Origin: Chitinophaga sp. LS1
GTDB lineage: Bacteria; Bacteroidota; Bacteroidia; Chitinophagales; Chitinophagaceae
Assembly (NCBI RefSeq): GCF_034274695.1
Contig: NZ_CP128362.1
Location: 7,938,501-8,002,500, forward strand
Direction: 5' to 3'
DNA length: 64,000 bases
Below the pieces are notes generated by a model, which worked only from the letters and a program-made list of their open reading frames with translations, was not told where the DNA came from and searched no databases. The position numbers and the translations under genes are program-made. Position 1 is the first letter of the stretch; the number at the start of each line of letters is the position of its first letter. Shown one piece after another: positions 28,585 through 38,025 of this stretch.

Positions 28585-29355
28585 ATGAACCCATATTATC
28601 TCCTTTTATCCCTGATCATCATTGACGGATGTCAATCAGCTCCACAGCAGAAAGGAATACGCAATGATAGCACCCACCCGTTTGAAAATGCTATCACTGA
28701 ATTACAACCCACCAAAAAATTCCATGCCGTCATCACTACCGACCTTAATAATGATGGTAAAATAGATACCATCACGATGTCTGGCCCTCCCCTGGATCCC
28801 GGCACATTTCAACAGATTGAAATCGCCTTAAATGGTGGAGACATAAAAACTTTTGAAACTGATGGCGCCTGGGACACTATAGACTCATCGTTCCTGAAAG
28901 AAAACCAGAATGCCGTCAATTCTCCCCTTGTCTTTGTTTACAAAGACAACAACCAGTTCGCAATATTGCTATTTGGATATATCTATGGGGCAGGAAGAGA
29001 AGATTTCAATATTATCTATGGTAAAGGAGCTCACTTTAAAATGGTTTTTGACAACGCATTTGAAACCCCTATGAAATTGCAGGATATCAATCATGATGGT
29101 CAATTAACATTACTAGGTCGTGAAGGATGGGTGGAGTTATATGGCAGAACAACTATAGATAGCCTCGGACCTGTCGATATCGGTACCTATGACCCATTTT
29201 CCGTGCTAACAATTGACATGGATACTGTGGTGATGGATGAAACAGCTACCCGCGAGTACAATGAACAGAACTATATATGGCTTGGGCCAAAAGCGAGTGA
29301 ATCACTGAAAATTTATTATCCCGAAAATGGAGGTAAGCCTGTATTAGCAAAGTAA
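28585..29355 (+). CDS. Putative lipoprotein with a calcium-loop/FG-GAP-like segment
   Basis: 256 aa from the ATG at 28585. This start gives a short hydrophobic signal (YYLLLSLIII) followed by a lipobox-like DGC, and lies 7 bp after a TATATTTG element. The mature protein has a DLNNDGKIDTIT loop resembling a Ca-binding FG-GAP or EF-hand-like segment and a second DINHDGQLTLLG segment. Both suggest a beta-propeller-like or VCBS-like fold. Specific function not recognised. It is convergent with the helicase gene, with a shared terminator hairpin between them. Confidence 0.7.
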   Translation: MNPYYLLLSLIIIDGCQSAPQQKGIRNDSTHPFENAITELQPTKKFHAVITTDLNNDGKIDTITMSGPPLDPGTFQQIEIALNGGDIKTFETDGAWDTIDSSFLKENQNAVNSPLVFVYKDNNQFAILLFGYIYGAGREDFNIIYGKGAHFKMVFDNAFETPMKLQDINHDGQLTLLGREGWVELYGRTTIDSLGPVDIGTYDPFSVLTIDMDTVVMDETATREYNEQNYIWLGPKASESLKIYYPENGGKPVLAK

Positions 29356-29358
29356 AAA

Positions 29359-29386
29359 TTGAGGCATCACAAATGCGATGCCTCAA
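29359..29386 (-). terminator. Hairpin terminator between convergent genes
   Basis: A 10-bp perfect stem, TTGAGGCATC / GATGCCTCAA, encloses an 8-base loop. On the minus strand it is followed by TTTTT, so it best serves the helicase gene. The A-tracts around it would also make it a weak stop for the plus-strand lipoprotein gene, which ends 4 bp before it. Confidence 0.8.
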
Positions 29387-29489
29387 AAAATACACTTATT
29401 TATTCCGCTTCAAACAATACCCCCCAATACCTATTCCTCACCTTACTCCCATTCCCATGAAATACTCCAGATACCGTATCCACCATTGA

Positions 29490-31286
29490 TTAATCCAAAT
29501 AATATCCCAATTGCTTCAACCGCTCCAATATCGATCCCTTCGTCCTGTCAAAATACACCGTCAGCCTGCTCACCGGCATCCCCTTCTCAAACATGATCTT
29601 CAACTCCTCATCCTGCCCTGCCGACCATGGCTTCGCCGCCTCTTTCAACGCTGCTCTCTTCTTAATAATACCCTTTTCGGGCGTAGACGTATGCTTATTA
29701 ATTCTTCTCAGTGAAGAAGTCTTGACATTATTATAAGGATTCCCTTCTGCCTTCACCTTCAATACATTGATATAAGGCGAGGCTGGAAAGCCCGCAGGCA
29801 CGAGCGTCTCAGGAATATTCAACTGCCCCTTGGTCCTTGTAACCGCAACATATAAGAGGTTCACCTCCTCCATCAACCGATCCACATCTGCCTCTTCCTT
29901 CTTATTCAATTCCTTCAGCTTCTCCTCTGCAATAAAATCATTCACCAGGTACACCGTATCATACTCCATCCCTTTCGCCCTGTGCACTGTTGAAAAGATC
30001 ATCTCTGCCTTATGACGATCCTCATCCCCTACATGCAAAGCTTTCAACTTCTTCATGATTGCAAAGATCTCATTCCCATACTCCTTTACAATCTCCACCA
30101 TCGTCGCCAGCTGCACATCCTCCGTTTTTTCTATATACTCTTCCAGCTCATCCAGGTTCCGCATTGACTTCACCACCTTATCATTCACCCTGTCTAAATT
30201 CCCATTCTGCAGGTTCAATACGTCATACAATGATGTACCATCATCTGCATAGGTATATGAATTGATATTCCCCTCGAAATAAATATGCTTCACCTTCGGG
30301 TTATCCGTAATAAAATCTATCGCGTTCAGCAACAACCCAAGATTCGTTCTCGCGATCGTTGCCTTCAGGTTCCCCAGCTTCACAGGCTTTGGCCTGCCAA
30401 AAATGGAGACCTTTTGCGTTTCAGCCATGTGATTCTTCCAAAAGAGGATCTCAGATGCCAGATTAGCCACATCCTGCACATACCGGAAACTTGTCGATAA
30501 CCGTAGTAAATCGTAATGAGCCTTCTCCAATGAGTTCACCGCATGCCGCCATCCGTAAATTTGCTGGTGTACATCACCTACTATCACTTTCGTCGCCTCC
30601 TGCTTCAGGATCACATCCAGCATTACCCCGGAAGCATCCTGTGCTTCATCAAAAAGTATATAGTCGTAATATAAGATCGGATTGACCAACTGGAACTTTT
30701 TCAAATAGAAATCATGGGTGATCTCTATTTCCCCCGTATTCATTTTATTTAAAATCGCCCGCGTTCCATTTTCTATGGTGGTATAAAACTTTGTCACAAA
30801 CGCTACCGCTTCCTTATCTGTCAGCGTTTCCAGATAGTTGAGCTCCACGATCTTTACCGTACTGCTGTTACAATAGTAAGAAAGGAATTTATTGATATGC
30901 GTCGCTATCACATATTCATTGTGCTTTTCTCCATTCCCCTTCAATCGCAACATATCCACAATCTCTCCATTCTTATACCCCTGCCCTCTTACCTTATATT
31001 TATGTGCAAATACAATTTGCTTATACGCCAATGAATGCGCAGTCCCTACCCGTACATTTGAAAGCCCTTTTGCTTCAAACTTACGTGTCGCCTCCAACCT
31101 GACTGATTTATTAAACGCAAGATATAATATGGAAGGATTGCCGGGCCTCGACGCAGCATACTCTACTATAGTCGTAGTCTTGCCGGATCCCGCAATGGCA
31201 TTGATCCGGACACTGCCCCTTGATTGAATAATAGCAGTCTGCTCTTTAGTCAGCTTTATTGAAGAATAGCCATTCCCTTGTTCCAT
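29490..31286 (-). CDS. UvrD/Rep-type superfamily 1 DNA helicase, short form
   Basis: About 598 aa from the ATG at 31286; a GTG at 31343 would add 19 residues. Motifs: Walker A AIAGSGKTTT, Ia-like YLAFNKSVR, Walker B FDEAQDASG, GDVHQQIYGWR, STSFR, VHRAKGMEYDTV and LYVAVTRTKG. The protein is shorter than UvrD (about 720 aa) and ends in a small helical domain (DEELKIMFEKGMPVSRL ... RTKGSILERLKQLG) that looks like a helix-turn-helix. It is probably an ATP-dependent 3'-5' helicase in repair or mobile-DNA control. It is monocistronic, with a hairpin terminator about 100 bp downstream. Confidence 0.88.
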   Translation of the reverse strand: MEQGNGYSSIKLTKEQTAIIQSRGSVRINAIAGSGKTTTIVEYAASRPGNPSILYLAFNKSVRLEATRKFEAKGLSNVRVGTAHSLAYKQIVFAHKYKVRGQGYKNGEIVDMLRLKGNGEKHNEYVIATHINKFLSYYCNSSTVKIVELNYLETLTDKEAVAFVTKFYTTIENGTRAILNKMNTGEIEITHDFYLKKFQLVNPILYYDYILFDEAQDASGVMLDVILKQEATKVIVGDVHQQIYGWRHAVNSLEKAHYDLLRLSTSFRYVQDVANLASEILFWKNHMAETQKVSIFGRPKPVKLGNLKATIARTNLGLLLNAIDFITDNPKVKHIYFEGNINSYTYADDGTSLYDVLNLQNGNLDRVNDKVVKSMRNLDELEEYIEKTEDVQLATMVEIVKEYGNEIFAIMKKLKALHVGDEDRHKAEMIFSTVHRAKGMEYDTVYLVNDFIAEEKLKELNKKEEADVDRLMEEVNLLYVAVTRTKGQLNIPETLVPAGFPASPYINVLKVKAEGNPYNNVKTSSLRRINKHTSTPEKGIIKKRAALKEAAKPWSAGQDEELKIMFEKGMPVSRLTVYFDRTKGSILERLKQLGYYLD

Positions 31287-31472
31287 AATCGCGAATTTCC
31301 CGCTAAACACTGAAATAAAAAAATTGATATGATAAATATCCACACAGGTAAAGCCAGAAATTTATTTATTTGAGAATTAAAGGTAAATTTTAATGAAACA
31401 GCTTTTTTATAAGAAGCTGTTCATTATTCAACCATTTTTCGACAATGCAAATGTGTCTGCTACCCAACAAGG

Positions 31473-33071
31473 TTATTTAATAAACTTAATCTCCATAATC
31501 TTTTGCTCAAAATCAGTCGCAGGTACCAACGCCCGCGACTTGATCCGGGTCTTATAAGTATACACAGTACTTACACTATAATCCAGGATCTTCGCAATCG
31601 CCTCATGCTCAATAATCCCCAACCGCATCAATGCAAATATGCGCAACGTCGCATTCAGCGTTTCGCCCGACTTCGGCCAGATCTGGTCCTCTGTTTTCAA
31701 CAACGCATTGAAGGATGCTATAAAATTCGGGAACATGGTCAAAAAAACACTATCCAGCATATTATACAAACTCTCCTTCTCTTCATTAATATGAATCCCC
31801 TTCATCAGATCGTTCACTTCATTATACTTCTTCAGCTTTATACTATGCAATGTATGCTGCTTTATCTTCTCCAACGTTTCTATATAAGATGAACAGGTCT
31901 TAAAAAATAACCCGATCAATTCCTCCTTTATCTTCGACGACTCCCACAACTGTTCATTCACATGCTCCAACTGCGCATTCTTCTCCTTGATCATCAGCTC
32001 GCTGGCCCTTATCTGCAATAGCTGCTTCCTGTAAATAAATAACAGGAAAAACAACACCACCGCCACTATCAAAAATGTCAAAAAGCCAATCAACAACTTA
32101 TCCCGCTGATGTTGTTTCTCATCTATCACTTTCCCCGCCACCAGCGGCAACAATGACTCTATCTGCACTGCCCGGTTTTTCGCCCCATAAAAATTGGCAT
32201 TGCGCGCCGCTGCCTGCATAAATATATAAGCGTCATTTGTATGGTTCATATGATACAACTCCTGCGCCAACAGGAATATAGCCAACGTCTCCTTCGTTGA
32301 AGACCGTACATCCCCAATCGCCGCCAACGCCAAAAAAAGTACTTTATCCTTCCCGTTATAAGCAGCCGCTATCCGCGTAGCCACCATTGCAATACCATGA
32401 GGTGACAACCGCTGCTCCATGATCAGATTGAAAAAATAGTCCGGGGTCAGACTTTTATGCCTCAATGAATCCGGCAAAAAAGCCAGGTCAATCTTCTTTT
32501 CAAAACTATTCACCGGCGTAATCACCCGCGCCATTCTAAAATCCAGATCCGACTGCTCATAATATCCCTTCGAAAAAAATGGATCGTTGTCATAATCCGC
32601 AATACTTTGATTCAACCTCGCCCGCATAGTCAGATAATCACTCCATTGCGCCTGTGTAAACCTGCTCGTATCAATTTTTCTAATTACATCAAACGCTTCC
32701 TTATAAAATCCGGAAAAATATAAAGTATACCCCAACCTGATCTCACTCTCAATCAACAGATCCTTTTGATGAAACTGCTCTGACAGGCTCACCATCTTCT
32801 TTACATACACATATGCAGAATCAAATTTAAAAGAAGAATATTCCTCATATATTTTTGAACAAAGATCATATTGCAGCGTAAAATCATTGCTGTCCGCACG
32901 AAGCAATGAAGACCGCAAATCTCCTATCCTATTGATCCTCGTCAGGTCAAAATTGTTCTCTTTTTTCAACTCTGATTTAAGCACCTCCACCAAACTATCT
33001 GCATCAATATGCTGTGCATACCCCTGAAAAAATGCCAGTACAAAAACGGCTATAAATGTTATTCTATTCAT
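31473..33071 (-). CDS. Membrane-anchored regulator, DUF6377-type, divergent from SusCD operon
   Basis: 532 aa. A signal peptide (VLAFFQGYAQ) precedes about 300 residues of TPR-like helices on the outer side. A single membrane segment lies near residues 334-354 (LLIGFLTFLIVAVVLFFLLF). A cytoplasmic coiled coil (KEKNAQLEHVNEQLW) follows, and the C-terminal domain ends in a LuxR-like helix-turn-helix (LGIIEHEAIAKILDYSVSTVYTYKTRIKSRA). The layout fits a transmembrane transcription factor sensing a signal in the periplasm. Its start faces the SusC gene 214 bp away, so it probably controls the SusCD-GH31 operon (inference). Confidence 0.85.
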   Translation of the reverse strand: MNRITFIAVFVLAFFQGYAQHIDADSLVEVLKSELKKENNFDLTRINRIGDLRSSLLRADSNDFTLQYDLCSKIYEEYSSFKFDSAYVYVKKMVSLSEQFHQKDLLIESEIRLGYTLYFSGFYKEAFDVIRKIDTSRFTQAQWSDYLTMRARLNQSIADYDNDPFFSKGYYEQSDLDFRMARVITPVNSFEKKIDLAFLPDSLRHKSLTPDYFFNLIMEQRLSPHGIAMVATRIAAAYNGKDKVLFLALAAIGDVRSSTKETLAIFLLAQELYHMNHTNDAYIFMQAAARNANFYGAKNRAVQIESLLPLVAGKVIDEKQHQRDKLLIGFLTFLIVAVVLFFLLFIYRKQLLQIRASELMIKEKNAQLEHVNEQLWESSKIKEELIGLFFKTCSSYIETLEKIKQHTLHSIKLKKYNEVNDLMKGIHINEEKESLYNMLDSVFLTMFPNFIASFNALLKTEDQIWPKSGETLNATLRIFALMRLGIIEHEAIAKILDYSVSTVYTYKTRIKSRALVPATDFEQKIMEIKFIK

Positions 33072-33285
33072 ATGTAAGTACCCTAAAAGTACATTTTTTG
33101 TCCTGAAACCCCTTAGATTTTTTCACCCCAAAACACTACCAACACACTGATTATCAACAACAAGCAATTAGATTTTTCACCCACCATCTCCCCCGGCAAT
33201 ACAAGTCGCTTAATTAGTGATTTATTTTGATCCGCTGCAGCGATGTTAAAAAATTTATCCACGTTCTACTATTAAGCACTCCGTT

Positions 33286-36261
33286 ATGCTAAAAAATTAT
33301 TTTTGTCTAATCTTTATTCTGCTTGGATACACATCCTTTGCTCAAAACAGGACGATCACCGGCAAAGTCATTGATTCTACTACCAACGATCCGTTGCCAG
33401 GCGTAACGATCCGGGTGGTAGGATCCAAGGCAGGCACCACCACCGACGCCAACGGTTCATTTGTATTAAGCATTAGTACAGCTGACCAGGCCCTCACTTT
33501 TTCTTCCATTGACTACCTCACGCAAACTGTCCGGCTCTCCACCCAAAACACCCTACTGGTAAAACTGGTCCAAAATGTCCAGGAACTAAAAGGTGTCGAA
33601 GTGGTCAGCGTCGGCTACGGTACTTTGAACAGAAAGGAAGTGTCAAGTGCCATCACCCACGTGAGCGCGAACGAACTAAAAGCCGTCGCAGGCAATAACC
33701 CGCTCATGTCCCTACAGGGAAAAGTAGCGGGATTGACCATCACCAACACTGCCACCGCCGATCCAAACTCCTCTCCCAACATCCAGCTACGAGGCGTTTC
33801 TTCCCGAAGCGCAGGTCTGGGGCCACTGTATGTCATCAATGGAGTGCCCGGCGGTAATATCGATAACATTAATCAGAATGATATCGAATCTATCGACGTG
33901 CTTAAAGGCGGTGCCGCATCTGCCATCTATGGTACCCGCGGTAGCAACGGCGTGATCATCATCACCACCAAAAAGGGAACAGGCGATTCAAAACTGGTGT
34001 ACAATGGCTACGTGAGCCTGGACAAAATCACCATGGCTCCCCGCGTGCTCACTGCCAGCGAGTTCCGGCAATATCGCGTCAATGCCACCCCAACCATGGG
34101 TATCGACTACGGCGCCAATACTGACTGGATGAAAGCCGTAACCCGCAATCCTACCTACGGCCAGAAGCATACCCTGCAGATCTCCGGCGGTACCGCAAAT
34201 GATAACTACTTTGCCTCTGCCGACTACCGGAATGCCACCGGTATTGACCTTCGTGCCTCTAAAAAGGAATATGGCGCACGTCTGAATGTGAACCATACCT
34301 CAAAGAGTAATGTCTATACAGTGGCGCTCAATGTGGCGCCCCGGTATATGAAAACCAGCAATGCCGATCAATCCAATTTTAATAATGCGATAACGCTCAA
34401 TCCAACTCAACCCGTGTACGACAGTACCGGCTATCATTATCTCAACACCGGTTTCTTCTCCAACAACCCTGTTGAAAATGCCCGGTTGATCAAAAGTCAG
34501 GCTGAGATAAGAGAACTGGATATGAGCGGTTCTGTAAGAGTGAACATCCTCAAGAACCTGTATTCTACAGCGACCATCTCCAATATTAAATCCTCTTACA
34601 AGAACCTTTATTTCCGTCCGTCTACCATGACCACCATCGTGCATACAGGGCAAACAACTAAAACAAACTATGCCTCACAGGAGCAGGTGGACAACGATCA
34701 GCAGAATATTGAATGGACCATCAATTATGGCCTCAACTATCACCAACACCATTTCAAATTACTGGGTGGCTATTCCTATAGTTATTTCAATTACCAGCAA
34801 TTCAGTGCCAACAACTACGATTTCCCATTCGATACTTTTGAGTGGAACAACCTGGGTTCCGGTACCTGGAATGGTGGCGACAAAGGCAATGGCCAGGGCG
34901 CTGTATCCTCTACTCAAAATGATTCCCGCCTTGCAGCATTCTTTGGCAGGATCAACTATGACTTTGATAATAAATACATCCTCACTGCCAGCATTCGTCA
35001 CGAAGGCTCATCCAAGTTCGGTACTGACAATAAATGGGGAAATTTCCCTGCCGTATCCCTTGCATGGCGTATCTCTGACGAGAACTTCATGAAAAATAAG
35101 ATCAGTTGGCTCAACGACCTGAAACTGAGAGCTGACTACGGCATCACTGGCAACCAGGATTTCGGTAACTACCTTTCCCTGCTGCTCTATGGTGGTTATG
35201 GATACTTCACCTTCAATGGTGTTACCTACCAGGTATACGGCCCTTCACAGAATGTGAACCCCGACCTGAGTTGGGAAAAAGCGATCAACTTTAACGCAGG
35301 CATCGACTTCGATATCTTCAATAGCCGCTTATCCGGTTCACTCAACTACTATGTACGTACAAACAAAGATCTGTTAGGATATTATAACGTACCACTGCCA
35401 CCGAACTCTCAGTCACAAACATTCACCAATGTGGGTACTATGAAGAACTCCGGTCTGGAAGTACAATTGAATGCACAGGTCATCCGGAAAAGTGACTTCA
35501 ATTATAATATCTCCTTCACCACCGCCCTTAATAATAACAAGTTCGTTTCTTTCTCCAACAAGGTGTATCAGGGCTCTCCTTACCTCGATCTGGCAGGATT
35601 ACCAGCTCCCGGTAGCCCAGGTACAATTCAGCGTGTGCAGGAAGGCCACCGCATCGGTGAATTCTATATGTTAAGATCAGCAGGTGTAGATGAAAATGGT
35701 GCACTGCTGGTGTATAAAAAAGATGGTACTATCGTCACCGCCAACAATGCCAATGCAGATGACAAACAATTTGTAGGCAATGGTCTGCCTAAGTTTACCG
35801 GTTCACTGGGTAATGTATTCACCTATAAAAACTGGGACCTGAACATCTTCTTCCGTGGCAATTTTGGCTATAAGATCTTCAATATGCAGGCATTCTACCT
35901 CGGTACGCCTGCTACACAAACAGATGCCAATACATTGCGCTCTGCCTACGATCCGGGTAGTAAATATGCGAAGCTGACCAGTTCATCTACATTATCACTG
36001 GCCTCCGATTACTTCCTCGAATCAGGTTCATTTGTTAAGATTGATAATGTGACACTGGGCTACAGCCATGCTGTCAAATCCAAATTCATGCAAGCCTTCA
36101 GGGTGTATGCTGCTGCCAGCAACCTGCACACTTTCACCAGCTTCAAAGGTGGTGACCCTGACCTGTATCCCGTGAACGGTTTAACACCCGGGGTACAAGG
36201 TAATTTGAATTTCTATCCGGCTACAATCCAGTTCCTGGGCGGCTTACAGGTAACCTTCTAA
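33286..36261 (+). CDS. SusC-like TonB-dependent outer-membrane transporter
   Basis: 991 aa. Signal peptide (CLIFILLGYTSFAQ), carboxypeptidase-regulatory-like beta domain (TGKVIDSTTNDPLPGVTI), the SusC-type hinge (VVSVGYGTLNRKEVSSAI) and a plug with LQGKVAGLTI, YVINGVPGG, IESIDVLKGGAASAIYG and GVIIITTKKG. The barrel ends in LQVTF. It lacks an STN domain. It imports oligosaccharides bound by the SusD partner encoded 11 bp downstream. With the GH31 gene it forms a small glycan-utilisation operon. The divergent DUF6377-type regulator gives the likely control. Confidence 0.95.
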   Translation: MLKNYFCLIFILLGYTSFAQNRTITGKVIDSTTNDPLPGVTIRVVGSKAGTTTDANGSFVLSISTADQALTFSSIDYLTQTVRLSTQNTLLVKLVQNVQELKGVEVVSVGYGTLNRKEVSSAITHVSANELKAVAGNNPLMSLQGKVAGLTITNTATADPNSSPNIQLRGVSSRSAGLGPLYVINGVPGGNIDNINQNDIESIDVLKGGAASAIYGTRGSNGVIIITTKKGTGDSKLVYNGYVSLDKITMAPRVLTASEFRQYRVNATPTMGIDYGANTDWMKAVTRNPTYGQKHTLQISGGTANDNYFASADYRNATGIDLRASKKEYGARLNVNHTSKSNVYTVALNVAPRYMKTSNADQSNFNNAITLNPTQPVYDSTGYHYLNTGFFSNNPVENARLIKSQAEIRELDMSGSVRVNILKNLYSTATISNIKSSYKNLYFRPSTMTTIVHTGQTTKTNYASQEQVDNDQQNIEWTINYGLNYHQHHFKLLGGYSYSYFNYQQFSANNYDFPFDTFEWNNLGSGTWNGGDKGNGQGAVSSTQNDSRLAAFFGRINYDFDNKYILTASIRHEGSSKFGTDNKWGNFPAVSLAWRISDENFMKNKISWLNDLKLRADYGITGNQDFGNYLSLLLYGGYGYFTFNGVTYQVYGPSQNVNPDLSWEKAINFNAGIDFDIFNSRLSGSLNYYVRTNKDLLGYYNVPLPPNSQSQTFTNVGTMKNSGLEVQLNAQVIRKSDFNYNISFTTALNNNKFVSFSNKVYQGSPYLDLAGLPAPGSPGTIQRVQEGHRIGEFYMLRSAGVDENGALLVYKKDGTIVTANNANADDKQFVGNGLPKFTGSLGNVFTYKNWDLNIFFRGNFGYKIFNMQAFYLGTPATQTDANTLRSAYDPGSKYAKLTSSSTLSLASDYFLESGSFVKIDNVTLGYSHAVKSKFMQAFRVYAAASNLHTFTSFKGGDPDLYPVNGLTPGVQGNLNFYPATIQFLGGLQVTF

Positions 36262-36272
36262 AAAAGACAACC

Positions 36273-38003
36273 ATGAAAAATAACTATATAGTGAAAGCTG
36301 CACTGGCCACATTGCTGATCCTTGGCAGCTGTACAAAACTGGATGAAACAGTATACGACAAGGTAGATGCTGACCAGTTCCTCACAAGAAGAGATGATGT
36401 GATCAGAGATTTTCTTCGTCCATTTGAACATGCGTATTGGAGCATTCAGGGAAATGATATCTATGCCGCCAGCGAGAACGCTACCGACGAAATAGGAACA
36501 TACAACCGTCAGGGTGACTGGCAGGATGGTAACTACTACCAACGCATGCACTACCATACATGGACTACGCAGGATGGCTTTACAAGTGGCGCCTGGACTG
36601 CTTTTTACCAGGGTATCGTATTGGCCACCAACTCCCTGCAGGATATGGAAAGTATTACTGACCCTGCTAAACTCAATATTACTGCTACCGAACTTGCAGA
36701 TTTTAAAGCAGAACTCAGAACACTGAGAGCCTGGTTTTACCTGCGTGCATTTGATTTCTATCGCAACATTGAAATCATCACCGATGTAAAACATACCACT
36801 ACCGGCAATAAACAATCCACACCAGCCGAAACCTTCGCTTACATCGAGTCCGAATTAAAAGCTGCCATCCCTGATCTGCCTAAAAGAGCAGACTTAGGCA
36901 GCAACGGTATTGGCCGCTGGACACAGGCAGGAGCAGCAGCATTGCTGGTACGCCTCTACCTGAATGCACAGGCATATATCAACACAGATAGGTATACTGA
37001 TTGCGCCACTGTAGCACAGGATATCATTGATGGTAAATATGGTGCCTATGCACTGGATACCCGTTGGGATGCGCCATTTGATTATACAAACAGCACGGTC
37101 AATTCAGAAACTATTTACGGTTTCCCTTGTACTTTATCACGTACTCACTGGCAATACGATGGCGGTATGTACTTTTGGAGTCTCACATACGATGCAGCTC
37201 CGCTATATTGTAAGTTTACTGATTTTGGTCAGTCAAATCCAAGATTTGCATTACAACCAGGCAGAGATGTAGACAGTGTGGAATATCCATTTGCACTGGG
37301 AAAACCATTTGTAAAATTCCAGCACTACCCTGACGATTATCGGCTTAAATTGTACAAGAACCTGGGCAACAGTACCCGTGAAGGTATGTTCCTCTTCGGT
37401 TACCTGCCTTTCGAACGTTCTGTGAATGGTGCAACTGTGCCAGATACGGTTCGTGGTAACAAAGGATCTTACCCTTTATTTATCCGCGACCAGGTAGGTT
37501 GGTTCCTCGATGCAAAGCCAGGTACAGTCATTGCTGACAAAGAATCCAACATGAATCATGCGGATCATAATTCAGGCATATTTATGTTAAAATATCCGAT
37601 GTATCCTACTCCTGATGCCAACCGTATTACATCCGCCTATGCAGAAGTACGTTTGTCAGAAATCTATTATTCACTCGCTGAATGCAAATACAGGGCTGGA
37701 GATAAGGCTAGTGCTGCCGTATTACTGAATGCCGTTCGCAAACGTAACTATCCTGAAGGTTCTACAAGTCTGTATAAAACCGATGGTAGTCAGCTAACCG
37801 ATCAGGAGATGCTGGATGAATGGGGTCGTGAATTCCTGGGAGAGAACCGTCGTCGTACAGACCTGGTTCGCTGGGGCGTATTTAACACCGGCACCTGGTG
37901 GGACAAACAACCTGATGCCGACAATCATACAGCCATCTTCCCTATCGGAAAAGATATCATGGGAGCCAACCCACAACTGGTGCAGAATCCCGGCTATGAA
38001 TGA
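36273..38003 (+). CDS. SusD/RagB-like outer-membrane lipoprotein
   Basis: 576 aa. Lipobox LGSC after a short signal (LATLLILGSC) gives a surface lipoprotein. The SusD fold is indicated by TPR-like helices (ELRTLRAWFYLRAFDFYRNI, then WTQAGAAALLVRLYLNAQAY) and by the usual C-terminal RND-like block (DEWGREFLGENRRRTDLVRWG). A final NPQLVQNPGY matches the SusD end. It caps the SusC barrel and binds the glycan. It is 11 bp after susC and 22 bp before the GH31 gene. Confidence 0.95.
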   Translation: MKNNYIVKAALATLLILGSCTKLDETVYDKVDADQFLTRRDDVIRDFLRPFEHAYWSIQGNDIYAASENATDEIGTYNRQGDWQDGNYYQRMHYHTWTTQDGFTSGAWTAFYQGIVLATNSLQDMESITDPAKLNITATELADFKAELRTLRAWFYLRAFDFYRNIEIITDVKHTTTGNKQSTPAETFAYIESELKAAIPDLPKRADLGSNGIGRWTQAGAAALLVRLYLNAQAYINTDRYTDCATVAQDIIDGKYGAYALDTRWDAPFDYTNSTVNSETIYGFPCTLSRTHWQYDGGMYFWSLTYDAAPLYCKFTDFGQSNPRFALQPGRDVDSVEYPFALGKPFVKFQHYPDDYRLKLYKNLGNSTREGMFLFGYLPFERSVNGATVPDTVRGNKGSYPLFIRDQVGWFLDAKPGTVIADKESNMNHADHNSGIFMLKYPMYPTPDANRITSAYAEVRLSEIYYSLAECKYRAGDKASAAVLLNAVRKRNYPEGSTSLYKTDGSQLTDQEMLDEWGREFLGENRRRTDLVRWGVFNTGTWWDKQPDADNHTAIFPIGKDIMGANPQLVQNPGYE

Positions 38004-38025
38004 TTATTAATAAACAATACAATAG

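Noticed and set aside
36258..36815. 185-aa minus-strand frame opposite the SusD gene
   Set aside because: Shadow frame of the lipoprotein gene; no ribosome site or recognisable motif.
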